Assembly: GCA_029202985.1 (NCBI GenBank) | Contig: CP119316.1 | Location: 1,116,001-1,180,000 of the forward strand | From: Candidatus Andeanibacterium colombiense | Lineage (GTDB): Bacteria > Pseudomonadota > Alphaproteobacteria > Sphingomonadales > Sphingomonadaceae | Reading direction: 5' to 3' | Length of the DNA: 64,000 bases | Shown here: positions 15,885-24,326 of the stretch, piece by piece | Layout: each line of letters begins with the position of its first letter | How positions within the stretch are numbered: the stretch's first letter is position 1 | Notes under the pieces: model-generated | The model's input: only the letters and a program-made list of their open reading frames with translations | Told to the model about the DNA's origin: nothing | Database searches by the model: none | Translations under genes and position numbers: made by a program

Positions 15885-18005
15885 ATGGTGCGGCAGAAAC
15901 TGCGGGCGATCGGGCTGATCGGTATTTCAGGCATCGCGCTGGCCTGGACCGCGGGCTCGTTCGGGCAGGATAATGCGGTTGCGCCTCCCGACCAGCAACT
16001 CGAAGTCGGACGCCAGACCTATGCCCGGAACTGCGCGGCCTGCCACGGCGAGACGCTGGACAACGGCCATTTCGCCCCGCCGCTGAAAGGCCCGGCCTTC
16101 CTCGCAAAATGGGGCAAGGCGCCGCTGGCGGATCTCTACGACTACATCCATCGCTCGATGCCCCCGGCCGCCGCCGGCAGCCTCGGCGACGACAGCTACG
16201 ACGCGCTTGCCGCGCTGCTGGTGCACGAGAATGGCGGCGATGCGGGCCGGGTGGTCAAGGCAGGCGAGATGGGCGGCATCGCGCTACCGGCCCCGCCGGC
16301 CGAGGCCAAGGCCGAAACCGGCGTCGGCGGGCTTTCGACCCGCTATCCGCTGCCACCGGGGCCCGCGCTGCCGGACCGCTTTGCCGATTATACCCCGGTG
16401 ACCGAGGAGATGCTCGACAACCCGGCGCCGGAGAACTGGCTGAGCTGGCGCCGGAGCCATCAGGGGCTCGGCTATTCGCCGCTTAAGCAGATAGACACCG
16501 GCAATGTCAGCGAACTCCACATTGCCTGGGCGCAGGCGCTTCCGGGGGGCACCAACATGAACGAGCCGCTGGTACGCGACGGAGTGCTCTACGTCGCGGG
16601 CTATGGCGACAACGTCTTCGCTTTCGATGCCGCGAGCGGGCGGCAGCTGTGGCGCTATCAGCGCCGCCTACCGGAAGGCACCGCGGTCTCCTCGCACAAG
16701 ACCATCGCGCTCTATGGCGACAGGCTGTTCACCGCGACATCGGACAACCATATGGTCGCGCTCGATGCCCGGAGCGGACGCCTGGTGTGGGACACCCCCA
16801 TGACCGAGCGGCCCGACATGCGCACTCCCGGCGGTCCGCTCGCGGCGGACGGCGTAATCATGCAGGGCATGGCAACCCAGGCGGCCGGCGGCGGGCTGAT
16901 CGTCGGCCTCGATGCGGAAACCGGCGCGAAATTGTGGGAATTCGAGACCGTCGCTAAGCCCGGCCAGCCCGGCGGCGACAGCTGGAACGGCGAGCCGGGC
17001 GAACAGCGCAAGGGCGGCTCGCAATGGACCTCCGGCACCTATGACGCGACCAGCGGGCTCGCGCTGTTCGGGGTCGGCAACAGCTATGACACCGGCCCGC
17101 TGCGCGATCTCCAGCCGGGGCAGAACAACGACGCCTTGTTCACCAATTCGACGCTCGCGATCCAGCCGCGCACCGGCAAGCTCGTCTGGTATTTCCAGCA
17201 CATGAAGAACGACCAGTACGATCTCGACTGGGTGTTCGACCGGGTGATCGCGACGATCGATATCGATGGTAAACCGCGCCGGGTGATCCTGACCAGCGGC
17301 AAGGAAGGGCTGTTCGACGCGCTCAATGCCGATACCGGCAAATATATCAAGACCGTCGATATGGGGATCCAGAACTACATCCGGTCGATCGACCCGGTCA
17401 CCGGCGAGAAGCACGTCGATCCGGCCAAGATCCCAGGCAGGGACAAGGGCGCGGTGTTCGTCTGCCCCCATGGCGGCGGCGGACGCAACTGGAGCCCGAC
17501 CTCATTCAACCCGAACACCCGCCTGCTGTTCGTCAACGGGCGCGACGTGTGCATGGACATGGTCCCGGCCTCGTCCGGCCCGGGGTTCCTGACCACCGGG
17601 GTCAATATCCAGTATTCGCCCCCACCGAACGGCGACGGCAATTACGGGGTACTGCAGGCGATCGACATGGAAGCCGGCAAGGTGATCTGGGAAACCCGCC
17701 GCCGCCAGACCTTCGACATGGGTATCCTGACCACCGCGGGCGGGCTGCTTTTCACCGGCGGGATGGACCGTCAATTCCTTGCCTATGACCAGGAGACCGG
17801 CAAGGAATTGTGGCGCACCGGGGCGACCGGCGTGCCCAATGCGTCGCCGATCACCTATTCGGTCGATGGCAAGCAGTATATCGCGATCGTGACCGGAGCG
17901 GGCAATCCGCTCGCCAACGGTATCGGCGATGTGATTCCGGAAACGCAACTGCCTTCGGTCAACAGTTCGGCGGTTTACGTTTTCGCCCTGCCGGACGACG
18001 ATTGA
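15885..18005 (+). CDS. PQQ-dependent dehydrogenase with N-terminal cytochrome c
   Basis: This 706-residue exported protein has a signal anchor or signal peptide (~1-27). A cytochrome c domain comes first, with C50-A-A-C53-H54 and likely ligand M92 (RSMPPA). A PQQ propeller fills ~180-700, with the catalytic-aspartate region NDQYDLDWVF at ~443-450. The order haem-then-propeller is the reverse of the neighbour at 12069-14165. The vicinal cysteine pair of alcohol dehydrogenases is absent. It should be a periplasmic dehydrogenase that passes electrons to its own haem. It is divergent from the oxygenase operon and 66 bases upstream of an aldehyde dehydrogenase, so alcohol or aldehyde oxidation in one pathway is likely. 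The ATG follows CGGGAGAG, a good ribosome site. Confidence 0.9.
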   Translation: MVRQKLRAIGLIGISGIALAWTAGSFGQDNAVAPPDQQLEVGRQTYARNCAACHGETLDNGHFAPPLKGPAFLAKWGKAPLADLYDYIHRSMPPAAAGSLGDDSYDALAALLVHENGGDAGRVVKAGEMGGIALPAPPAEAKAETGVGGLSTRYPLPPGPALPDRFADYTPVTEEMLDNPAPENWLSWRRSHQGLGYSPLKQIDTGNVSELHIAWAQALPGGTNMNEPLVRDGVLYVAGYGDNVFAFDAASGRQLWRYQRRLPEGTAVSSHKTIALYGDRLFTATSDNHMVALDARSGRLVWDTPMTERPDMRTPGGPLAADGVIMQGMATQAAGGGLIVGLDAETGAKLWEFETVAKPGQPGGDSWNGEPGEQRKGGSQWTSGTYDATSGLALFGVGNSYDTGPLRDLQPGQNNDALFTNSTLAIQPRTGKLVWYFQHMKNDQYDLDWVFDRVIATIDIDGKPRRVILTSGKEGLFDALNADTGKYIKTVDMGIQNYIRSIDPVTGEKHVDPAKIPGRDKGAVFVCPHGGGGRNWSPTSFNPNTRLLFVNGRDVCMDMVPASSGPGFLTTGVNIQYSPPPNGDGNYGVLQAIDMEAGKVIWETRRRQTFDMGILTTAGGLLFTGGMDRQFLAYDQETGKELWRTGATGVPNASPITYSVDGKQYIAIVTGAGNPLANGIGDVIPETQLPSVNSSAVYVFALPDDD

Positions 18006-18071
18006 ACGGGCGCCTTCGGGCCGGTTCGGGCATTCCTGCGATGAGCCATTTCCAAGCTGAAAGAACGACAG

Positions 18072-19526
18072 ATGACTGAACGCGGTGCCCTCGACGAACC
18101 CGACCTGCTGATCGAGAAGGCCTATGTCGCCGGCAAATGGATCGGCGGCAGCGGCGCGCCGATTCCGGTCGAAGATCCCTTCACGCTGTCCCCCTTCGGC
18201 GAGATTCCCGATGTCGGCGCTGCGGGCACCCAAGGGGCGATCGACGCGGCCGAGGCGGCTTTCCCCGCCTGGGCGCGCACCCCGGTGAAAGACCGCTGCG
18301 CGATCCTGCGCCGCTGGGCCGAACTGATTGCGCAGCATCGCGAGGACCTTGCCCGGATCATCACCCGCGAGAACGGCAAGACGCTGAAGGAAGCGCGGGC
18401 CGAGGTCGACTACGGCAACGGCTTCATCGAATTCTACGCGGAATATGCCGCGCACGATCTGGGCGAGATCATCCCGGCGCCGATGGCAGGGCGGCGGCTG
18501 ATGGTGGAGAAGGAGCCGGTCGGCGTGTGCGTCGCGATCACGCCGTGGAACTTCCCGCTGGCGATGCTGACCCGCAAGGTTGGTCCGGCGCTGGCCGCAG
18601 GCTGCACGATGGTGGCCAAGCCCGCCGAGCTGACCCCCTTCACCGCGCTCGCCTTCGCAAAGCTGGGCGAGGAAGCCGGCGTGCCCAAAGGCGTGTTCAG
18701 CGTCGTCACGGGCCATTCGAAGGCGATCGGCGCGGTGATGACCTCGTCTACGGTGGTGCGCAAACTGACTTTCACCGGATCGACGCCGGTCGGCGCGATG
18801 CTGGCCGAAGCCTGCGCGCCGACGATCAAGCGGATGAGCCTGGAACTGGGCGGAAATGCGCCCTTGCTGGTATTCGACGATGCCGATCTCGACACGGCAG
18901 TGGAGGCGGCGCTGGTCGCCAAGTTCCGCAACGCCGGGCAAAGCTGCGTCGCAGCCAACCGGCTCTATGTCCAGAAGGGGATCGAGGACCGCTTCCTCAA
19001 GGCGCTCGCACCGAGGATCGCCGCGCTGAAGGCCGGCGACGGCTTCGACGAAGCGAACGACATCGGCCCGCTGATCGACGACCGGGCGATCGCCAAGGTC
19101 GACCAGCACCGCGAGGATGCCCTGGCGGGCGGCGGAGAACTGCTCGCCGGCGGCGCTTCCCCGGGAGGGCGGCTGGCGCAACCGACCCTGATCGGCCATG
19201 TCGCGGTCGATGCGCTGGTCACCCGCGAGGAGGTGTTCGGGCCCTTCGCCGGGGTGGTGGGTTTCGACACGGTGGAAGACGGGCTCCGTCTCGCCAACGA
19301 CACACCCTTCGGCCTCGCCGCCTATTTCATGGCGAGCGATCCGGCGATTATCGCGCGGGTCGGGCGTGACCTCGAGAGCGGGATCGTCGGCATCAACACC
19401 GGGCTGGTCTCGACCCCGGTCGCGCCGTTCGGCGGGGTCAAGATGTCGGGCCTGGGCCGCGAAGGCTCGCGCCATGGGTTGGCCGAATACCAGAACCTCA
19501 AATATCTCTGCCACGCCGGGCTGTGA
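18072..19526 (+). CDS. NAD(P)-dependent aldehyde dehydrogenase (succinate-semialdehyde dehydrogenase-like)
   Basis: This 484-residue cytoplasmic protein is a complete ALDH-fold enzyme. It has the Rossmann-binding segment ITPWNFPLAMLTRK, general base E258 (LELGGNAPLL) and catalytic C292 (NAGQSCVAANR). Overall it resembles the GabD group (EPVGVCVAITPWN, FTGSTPVG), which oxidises semialdehydes but includes many enzymes for other aldehydes. It follows the N-haem quinohaemoprotein by 66 bases and probably completes oxidation of the aldehyde made in the periplasm. Its stop overlaps the GTG of the next gene by 4 bases, although that gene is a glycosyltransferase of different apparent function. Confidence 0.92.
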   Translation: MTERGALDEPDLLIEKAYVAGKWIGGSGAPIPVEDPFTLSPFGEIPDVGAAGTQGAIDAAEAAFPAWARTPVKDRCAILRRWAELIAQHREDLARIITRENGKTLKEARAEVDYGNGFIEFYAEYAAHDLGEIIPAPMAGRRLMVEKEPVGVCVAITPWNFPLAMLTRKVGPALAAGCTMVAKPAELTPFTALAFAKLGEEAGVPKGVFSVVTGHSKAIGAVMTSSTVVRKLTFTGSTPVGAMLAEACAPTIKRMSLELGGNAPLLVFDDADLDTAVEAALVAKFRNAGQSCVAANRLYVQKGIEDRFLKALAPRIAALKAGDGFDEANDIGPLIDDRAIAKVDQHREDALAGGGELLAGGASPGGRLAQPTLIGHVAVDALVTREEVFGPFAGVVGFDTVEDGLRLANDTPFGLAAYFMASDPAIIARVGRDLESGIVGINTGLVSTPVAPFGGVKMSGLGREGSRHGLAEYQNLKYLCHAGL

Positions 19527-20680
19527 TACCCGAACCCTTCCGCGATGACGCACGGCCGGTCGCGGCGATCTTCCGCTCGCCGGTGTTCAACGCCTCGGAA
19601 ACCTTCGTGCGGCTGCAGGCCGCGGGCTTGTCACGCTACCAGACCGTGGTGGTCGGGCTGGAGGACAAGGGCCATGTCCCCGCGACGCTGGAGGGCCGGG
19701 TCCTGCTGCCGGCCGGGCGGCTCGCGGCGTTCGGCGTTCGTGCCTTTGGTCGCTGGGGCGGTTTGGCGGACCAGGTGGCGGCCACGCGGCCAGCACTGAT
19801 CCACGCGCATTTCGGGACCGACGGACTGATCGCGCTGCCCCTTGCACGCCGCCTCGGGATCCCGCTGATCACCACCTTGCGCGGATACGACGTCACTCGG
19901 TCGCGCTTGAGCCTGCTCGCCTCGGGACGTCTGTCGTGGATGCGCTATGCGATCGGCGAGCAATACCTCGCGGCGGGCGGCGATCTGTTCCTCGCGGTAT
20001 CCGATGCCCTGCGTGAGCAAGCGATCGCGCGCGGTTTCCCCGCGGCGCGGATTTTGACTCACTATAATGGCGTTGATTTGCAGCGTTTTCGCCCGGCGGC
20101 CGGTGTACGCGACGCGGCGCTGGTCGTCCATGTCGGACGGCTGGTAGAGAAGAAAGGCACTGCCCTGCTGTTGCAAGCAATTGCCGGCGCACGAAGGCAG
20201 ATCCCGGACATACGGCTGGTCGTTTGCGGCGACGGACCGCTCCGCCCGGCGCTCGAAGTCCTGACACGGGATCTCGGCCTTGCCGACGCGGTCCACTTTG
20301 CAGGGCAGGTTTCACCCGAAATGCTCGCGCCCTTGCTCCAGCGCGCAGCGCTACTGGCTGCACCGAGCTTCACCGCGGCAAGCGGGGACGCCGAGGGGTT
20401 GCCAAATGTCGTGGTCGAGGCCGCGGCGTCCGGGCTGCCGGTAGTCGCCAGTGATCATGGTGGGATCGGCGAAGCGGTGATCGAGGGAGAGACCGGCTTC
20501 CTGGTGCCCGAACATGCAATCGCCGAACTCGAACAGCGGCTGACCCAGTTGCTCGGCTCGACGGAATTACGCGCCAAGATGGGCGCTGCCGGCCGGAGAT
20601 TAGCCGAAACCCGGTTCGACGCGGTGAGGCAGATGGCACTATTGGAGCAGCGTTACGATATGCTGCGCGCAGCTTACTAG
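19523..20680 (+). CDS. Glycosyltransferase family 4 protein
   Basis: This 385-residue GT-B fold enzyme has an N-terminal acceptor domain (HAHFGTDGLIALPLARRL) and a C-terminal nucleotide-sugar domain (VVHVGRLVEKKGTALLLQA, DAEGLPNVVVEAAASGLPVV). The conserved glutamate of the E-x7-E motif is in this last stretch. It starts at GTG within GTGA, overlapping the aldehyde dehydrogenase stop. Its 3' end overlaps the convergent CDP-alcohol transferase gene by 4 bases. It probably transfers a sugar to a lipid or polysaccharide acceptor. Grouping with the inositol-phosphate genes is suggested by position only. Confidence 0.88.
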   Translation: MIPEPFRDDARPVAAIFRSPVFNASETFVRLQAAGLSRYQTVVVGLEDKGHVPATLEGRVLLPAGRLAAFGVRAFGRWGGLADQVAATRPALIHAHFGTDGLIALPLARRLGIPLITTLRGYDVTRSRLSLLASGRLSWMRYAIGEQYLAAGGDLFLAVSDALREQAIARGFPAARILTHYNGVDLQRFRPAAGVRDAALVVHVGRLVEKKGTALLLQAIAGARRQIPDIRLVVCGDGPLRPALEVLTRDLGLADAVHFAGQVSPEMLAPLLQRAALLAAPSFTAASGDAEGLPNVVVEAAASGLPVVASDHGGIGEAVIEGETGFLVPEHAIAELEQRLTQLLGSTELRAKMGAAGRRLAETRFDAVRQMALLEQRYDMLRAAY

Positions 20681-21852
20681 AGTACGCTGGGGGCTTCTTC
20701 GGTTGCCTCCGGCCGCGGAAAGATCGCGACGATGACGGTAACGATCCAGATCATCGCCACGGTCGCGAACACGCTGAGCGCAAGCAGCGCCTGGCCGCAG
20801 GACACCGCGACCGCGATCAGGAACGCAAACCCGTCACGCGCGGTGAGGAAGGTGAAGAAAGCGATCACCCCTTTTGCGATCGGCCCGAAATTGCCTTCGC
20901 GCATCTTGTGCTTGACCAGATCGAAGCCCAGCGGCTTGCCGTTCTTCACCGTCTTGCGCCCGATCAGCCACAGGCCAAGCGCCATCGCCGAAACCGACCA
21001 CAGGCCGAGATAGACCGCGAACTGCACGCCTTGCATCGTCAGACTGTAGCTGAGTCCGAGAATGAAGGAGATGTTGATTGCCTGGTCGATCGCACTGTCG
21101 AGCGAGGCCCCGGTGGCCGAGCTGCGGAAGCTGGCGCGGGCGATTTCGCCATCGACCCCGTCGAAGATCGATGCAGCCTGGAACAGGATCGCGCCGGCGA
21201 TCATGCCCGCATGGCTGCCGGTCAGCAGCGCCAGCAGCATCGCGATGCCGAGCAGCGCCGTTCCCGCCGTAGCATGGACCGGCCGGATGAACGGGAACAG
21301 CAGCATGAAGGCGCTGATCGGCCGCGAGATGCGCCGGTTGATATAGCGGGAAACAAGCCCGTCGCCGCTCTTGACCGTGCGGCGCAGCAGTTCCCACCCG
21401 GCATCGTCGTCGAGCAGCACCGCATCGGCGGCCACCATCGTGCCGCCGGAACCCGCGGAGCGCCACGCGACCGGCTCGCCCTGATAGGACAATTCGCGTC
21501 CATTGCCGGCAGCGAAGCGAACGATTTCCTCGGCGGGCACGAGATAATCGGAAGCAAAGGCGATTGTATCGCCGCCTTCCGGCATTTGCGCGGAGAAAGT
21601 CACCGCAGCGCCCGGAGCCAGGCGCTCAAAATCGGCTAGCGCTTCTTCTCCGAAATCCATCTCTTTCGAAACGATCCGAATCCGCACGAAGCCGGCGACG
21701 GCAAGCTCGCGCACGATCCTGCCGATCGCGGTCACACCGGCGATTCGCTGCCGGGCGACCGTTTCATTGGCGACGAAAATGATGGCGGAAATGGTATTTA
21801 GGGGGGGTTTGGGCATAGGGTCTGCAGATTGCACGTTCCGGGAGGGACTCAT
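20677..21852 (-). CDS. CDP-alcohol phosphotransferase with degenerate N-terminal nucleotidyltransferase-like domain
   Basis: This 391-residue membrane protein has a C-terminal CDP-alcohol phosphotransferase domain with the complete active-site signature: D231, D234, G235, A238, R239, G248, D252, D256. About six hydrophobic helices lie between ~180 and 380. Residues ~20-165 look like a nucleotidyltransferase that has lost its GxGxR nucleotide loop (AIIFVANETVARQRIAGVTA). This layout recalls the bifunctional IPCT-DIPPS enzymes of di-myo-inositol phosphate synthesis, where the N-terminal half makes CDP-inositol. Here an intact stand-alone nucleotidyltransferase is encoded at 23616-24326. The start is uncertain (ATG at 21852 or 21816). 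The likely activity is transfer of an inositol-phosphate-type group; the acceptor is unknown. Confidence 0.85.
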   Translation of the reverse strand: MSPSRNVQSADPMPKPPLNTISAIIFVANETVARQRIAGVTAIGRIVRELAVAGFVRIRIVSKEMDFGEEALADFERLAPGAAVTFSAQMPEGGDTIAFASDYLVPAEEIVRFAAGNGRELSYQGEPVAWRSAGSGGTMVAADAVLLDDDAGWELLRRTVKSGDGLVSRYINRRISRPISAFMLLFPFIRPVHATAGTALLGIAMLLALLTGSHAGMIAGAILFQAASIFDGVDGEIARASFRSSATGASLDSAIDQAINISFILGLSYSLTMQGVQFAVYLGLWSVSAMALGLWLIGRKTVKNGKPLGFDLVKHKMREGNFGPIAKGVIAFFTFLTARDGFAFLIAVAVSCGQALLALSVFATVAMIWIVTVIVAIFPRPEATEEAPSVL

Positions 21853-21947
21853 ATCTTATTCATGTAATACGTTTGATAGACGAAATGAACTCTGCCGGCC
21901 CTTGGCCGGTGCTGAATGAAGGATTCACGAGTGGGAACCGCCCGAGG

Positions 21948-22445
21948 ATGAAACATCCGCTTTTCAGTAACGCGCGTGGCGCGAAAACCCTTTTTATACC
22001 TGCGGCGGGTTTGCTGGCCATCGGCCTGGCGGCGGCCCCGGCCCAAGCCGAGGAATGCACCGGCACGCCCAGCGCGACCAAGATGTACGTCGATGTGCAG
22101 GGCGTACTGAACAGCAACGGCCTGATCGCTGTGACGCTCTATGCCGACAATTCGAAGAAATTCCTTGCCAAGCATGGTTCACTCTATGTCGGACGCGTTC
22201 CGGCGAAGGCCGGAACGACGCGCGTGTGCATCTATGTGCCCAAGCCCGCCGTCTATGCGATTGCCGTATATCATGATGTTGATGGAAATCGAAAATTCAA
22301 CCGCAGCGGCATCGGTTTTCCTGCCGAACCCTACGGCTTTGCAAATAATGCCTCGACCTTGGCCGGCCTGCCGTCGTTCAAGTCGGTGCGGATCAGCGTT
22401 CCCAGGGACGGATTCGAGACCTCCATCAGGTTGAAGCAGCCTTAG
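21948..22445 (+). CDS. DUF2141 secreted protein
   Basis: This 165-residue protein from the ATG at 21948 has a signal peptide (ending AAPAQAEE). The mature domain fits DUF2141: VDVQGVLNSNGLIAVTLYAD, CIYVPKPAVYAIAVYHDVDGNRKFN, then GFPAEPYGFANN. DUF2141 proteins are small beta-sandwich proteins of the periplasm with no known activity; the DVDGNRKFN loop may bind a metal. An in-frame ATG at 21873 would put 25 polar residues before the signal peptide and is less likely. The gene lies between the CDP-alcohol transferase and the glycosyltransferase of the inositol locus and overlaps the convergent glycosyltransferase gene by 20 bases. Confidence 0.85.
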   Translation: MKHPLFSNARGAKTLFIPAAGLLAIGLAAAPAQAEECTGTPSATKMYVDVQGVLNSNGLIAVTLYADNSKKFLAKHGSLYVGRVPAKAGTTRVCIYVPKPAVYAIAVYHDVDGNRKFNRSGIGFPAEPYGFANNASTLAGLPSFKSVRISVPRDGFETSIRLKQP

Positions 22446-23595
22446 GCGCGAGACCGGCGGAGGCGAGGCGTTCCAGCAAGAACGTCTCGATCTTTTCCGC
22501 GCGGCGATCCCAGCTCAGCAGCAGCGCTTCGCTGCGGGCCGCTTCGCCGAGCCTCGCTGCGAGCGCACGGTCGCCAAGCAGTTCGTCCAGCGCGCTTGCC
22601 GCCGCCTGCGGGTCGTCGGGCATTACCAGCAGCGCGTTCTCGCGCTGGCGGAGGAAACCGACCGTGTCGGCGGCTTCCGGCGCAAGAATCGGCCGCCCGG
22701 CGGCGAAATAGGCGAACAGCTTGATCGGCAACACGCAATTGCCGAATTGCTCGAGCGGGGCGCTCGACGGCGGCACCACCAGCACATCCGCCGCGAACAG
22801 GAACGGCGCCAGCGTGCGCGGGCCCTGCCACGGGAAAACCTGCAGGTTCGGGTGCTCACGCGCCGCCCGCTCGATCGGCCCCTCACTTTCCGAGCCGACC
22901 AGCACGAATGCAACTTCGGGCCGCAGGCCGGCCAGCGCCAGGACCTGGTCGAGGCCCTTCTTCTCGTTGATTCGCCCGGCATAGACCACCGTCGGGCGAT
23001 CGGGATCGAGGCCGACCATCCGCCGTGCCTCGGCCGGGGTCAAAGCCGGCTCGAACCGGCCCAGTTCCGCGCCATTATGCGCTACCAGCAGCTTGTCGTC
23101 GGAAACCCCGCAGCGGCGATAGCTCTCTGCCGCAAAATCGGAATGGGTGAGGATGCCGAGGCAATGCCGCTGACGCGCGGTGCGCCGGATCAGCGGACGC
23201 AGCATCGGCAGATCATCGGGCCAAGGCCGGTAATGGTCGGTCACGAAGGGCACCGGACTGCGCTCGCCCACCGCCAGCATTGCCGGAATGCGCGAGAACA
23301 GCACATCGGCATCGGTTACCAGCTGGCTTTTCAGGACCCTGCGCAGCCACCACAGGCTCGGGAGCGCGGGCGTGCCGGCCCAGCGAACCGGGACCTGAAC
23401 CGTCCGGAAATCGCCAGTAACGTCGAAATAGTCGCGCAGCATCGCACTATCGACCACGCCGTCGCCCGCGAGCCGGGGCAACAGCAGCGTCACCTCGTGC
23501 CCGCGGCGGGCAAAGGCCGCGGCGGTACTGACGGCCTGATCGCGGTCGGCCTTGTGCAAGGGTCCGGACCACAGCATCGGATAGGCCAGCTTCAT
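22426..23595 (-). CDS. Glycosyltransferase family 4 protein
   Basis: This 389-residue GT-B fold enzyme has HKADRDQAVSTAAAFARRGH at the N terminus, and VVYAGRINEKKGLDQVLALA plus LPIKLFAYFAAGRPILAPEA in the nucleotide-sugar half. It has no signal peptide and would act at the inner face of the membrane. It is the third gene of a minus-strand run, inositol-phosphate synthase - cytidylyltransferase-like - glycosyltransferase, with a gap of only 20 bases to the second gene. This supports a glycosylated inositol-phosphate product. Sugar donor and acceptor are unknown. Confidence 0.88.
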   Translation of the reverse strand: MKLAYPMLWSGPLHKADRDQAVSTAAAFARRGHEVTLLLPRLAGDGVVDSAMLRDYFDVTGDFRTVQVPVRWAGTPALPSLWWLRRVLKSQLVTDADVLFSRIPAMLAVGERSPVPFVTDHYRPWPDDLPMLRPLIRRTARQRHCLGILTHSDFAAESYRRCGVSDDKLLVAHNGAELGRFEPALTPAEARRMVGLDPDRPTVVYAGRINEKKGLDQVLALAGLRPEVAFVLVGSESEGPIERAAREHPNLQVFPWQGPRTLAPFLFAADVLVVPPSSAPLEQFGNCVLPIKLFAYFAAGRPILAPEAADTVGFLRQRENALLVMPDDPQAAASALDELLGDRALAARLGEAARSEALLLSWDRRAEKIETFLLERLASAGLAPKAAST

Positions 23596-23615
23596 TGCGC
23601 GCCCACAGGGGCCTC

Positions 23616-24326
23616 CTAGGAAAGCGCCGCTTCCGCCATGTCATAGGCCTTGCGGTCGTCGACATCGAGCCACCACAGGTCGGCTGCATCGAAAGTGCTC
23701 GCGAGCCCGCGCTCGGCCAGCGCCTTCACGCCTTCGGAAAGGCTGCCCTTCCCCCCCGCCGCGATCGAGGCGGCAATCGCTTCGCCAAGAGCCGGCGTGG
23801 CGGTGAAGATGCCGGTGTCGAAACAGTCGTAAGTCTCGAGCAGCTTCCCGATTCGGACGATTCGTCCCTCCGCATCGGTCGCGACGCAGGTTACATCCTC
23901 GAGATCGACCGCCGGATTGTCGAGCCGGCGGTCAACCGCAAGGCGCAACTCGTCGCCTTGCGGTGCGGAGGCAATCAGCCCGGCGAGAATCGCGGGGTCG
24001 AAGATGTGATCCGACATCAGCAGGATGAAGCGCTCGTTCGCGCGCGCGATCCCGCTCATCACCGAATAGCCGTTGGGCAGCGACCAGTCCGCAGTGCGGA
24101 CGCATTCGATCGGCAGGCCGGTCCGTTCGGACAGGCCGGCGACGAAGGCTTCGACCGCATCGGCCTCATGTCCGGTGACCACCACGAAGGATGTCGCACC
24201 GCCCGCCGCCGACCGGCGCACGATGTGCTCGATCAGCGGCACGCCCGCAATTGGGGTAAGCGGCTTGGAGTCCGACACCTCGCGCAGCCGGCTACCGAAG
24301 CCGGCTGCTATGATGAGGCATTTCAT
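23616..24326 (-). CDS. Sugar-phosphate nucleotidyltransferase, inositol-phosphate cytidylyltransferase-like
   Basis: This 236-residue Rossmann-like nucleotidyltransferase has the intact loop AAGFGSRL (residues 7-14) with K21, the metal-binding aspartate D106 in MSDHIFDP, and LDNPAVDLEDVTCVA further on. The SDHIF motif and overall length resemble CTP:inositol-1-phosphate cytidylyltransferases and related choline-phosphate cytidylyltransferases. It would convert inositol phosphate plus CTP to CDP-inositol. Its ATG overlaps the stop of the inositol-phosphate synthase gene by 4 bases (ATGA), strongly suggesting that the synthase supplies its substrate. Other sugar phosphates cannot be excluded. 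Confidence 0.82.
   Translation of the reverse strand: MKCLIIAAGFGSRLREVSDSKPLTPIAGVPLIEHIVRRSAAGGATSFVVVTGHEADAVEAFVAGLSERTGLPIECVRTADWSLPNGYSVMSGIARANERFILLMSDHIFDPAILAGLIASAPQGDELRLAVDRRLDNPAVDLEDVTCVATDAEGRIVRIGKLLETYDCFDTGIFTATPALGEAIAASIAAGGKGSLSEGVKALAERGLASTFDAADLWWLDVDDRKAYDMAEAALS

Noticed and set aside
17502..19553. 683-residue open frame on the minus strand
   Set aside because: It is antisense to the quinohaemoprotein and aldehyde dehydrogenase genes; the plus-strand products are clearly real.
18072..20680. Assigning the glycosyltransferase at 19523 to the PQQ pathway because of the 4-base overlap
   Set aside because: Overlap shows coupled translation only; its function fits the glycan/inositol block better, so no pathway is claimed.
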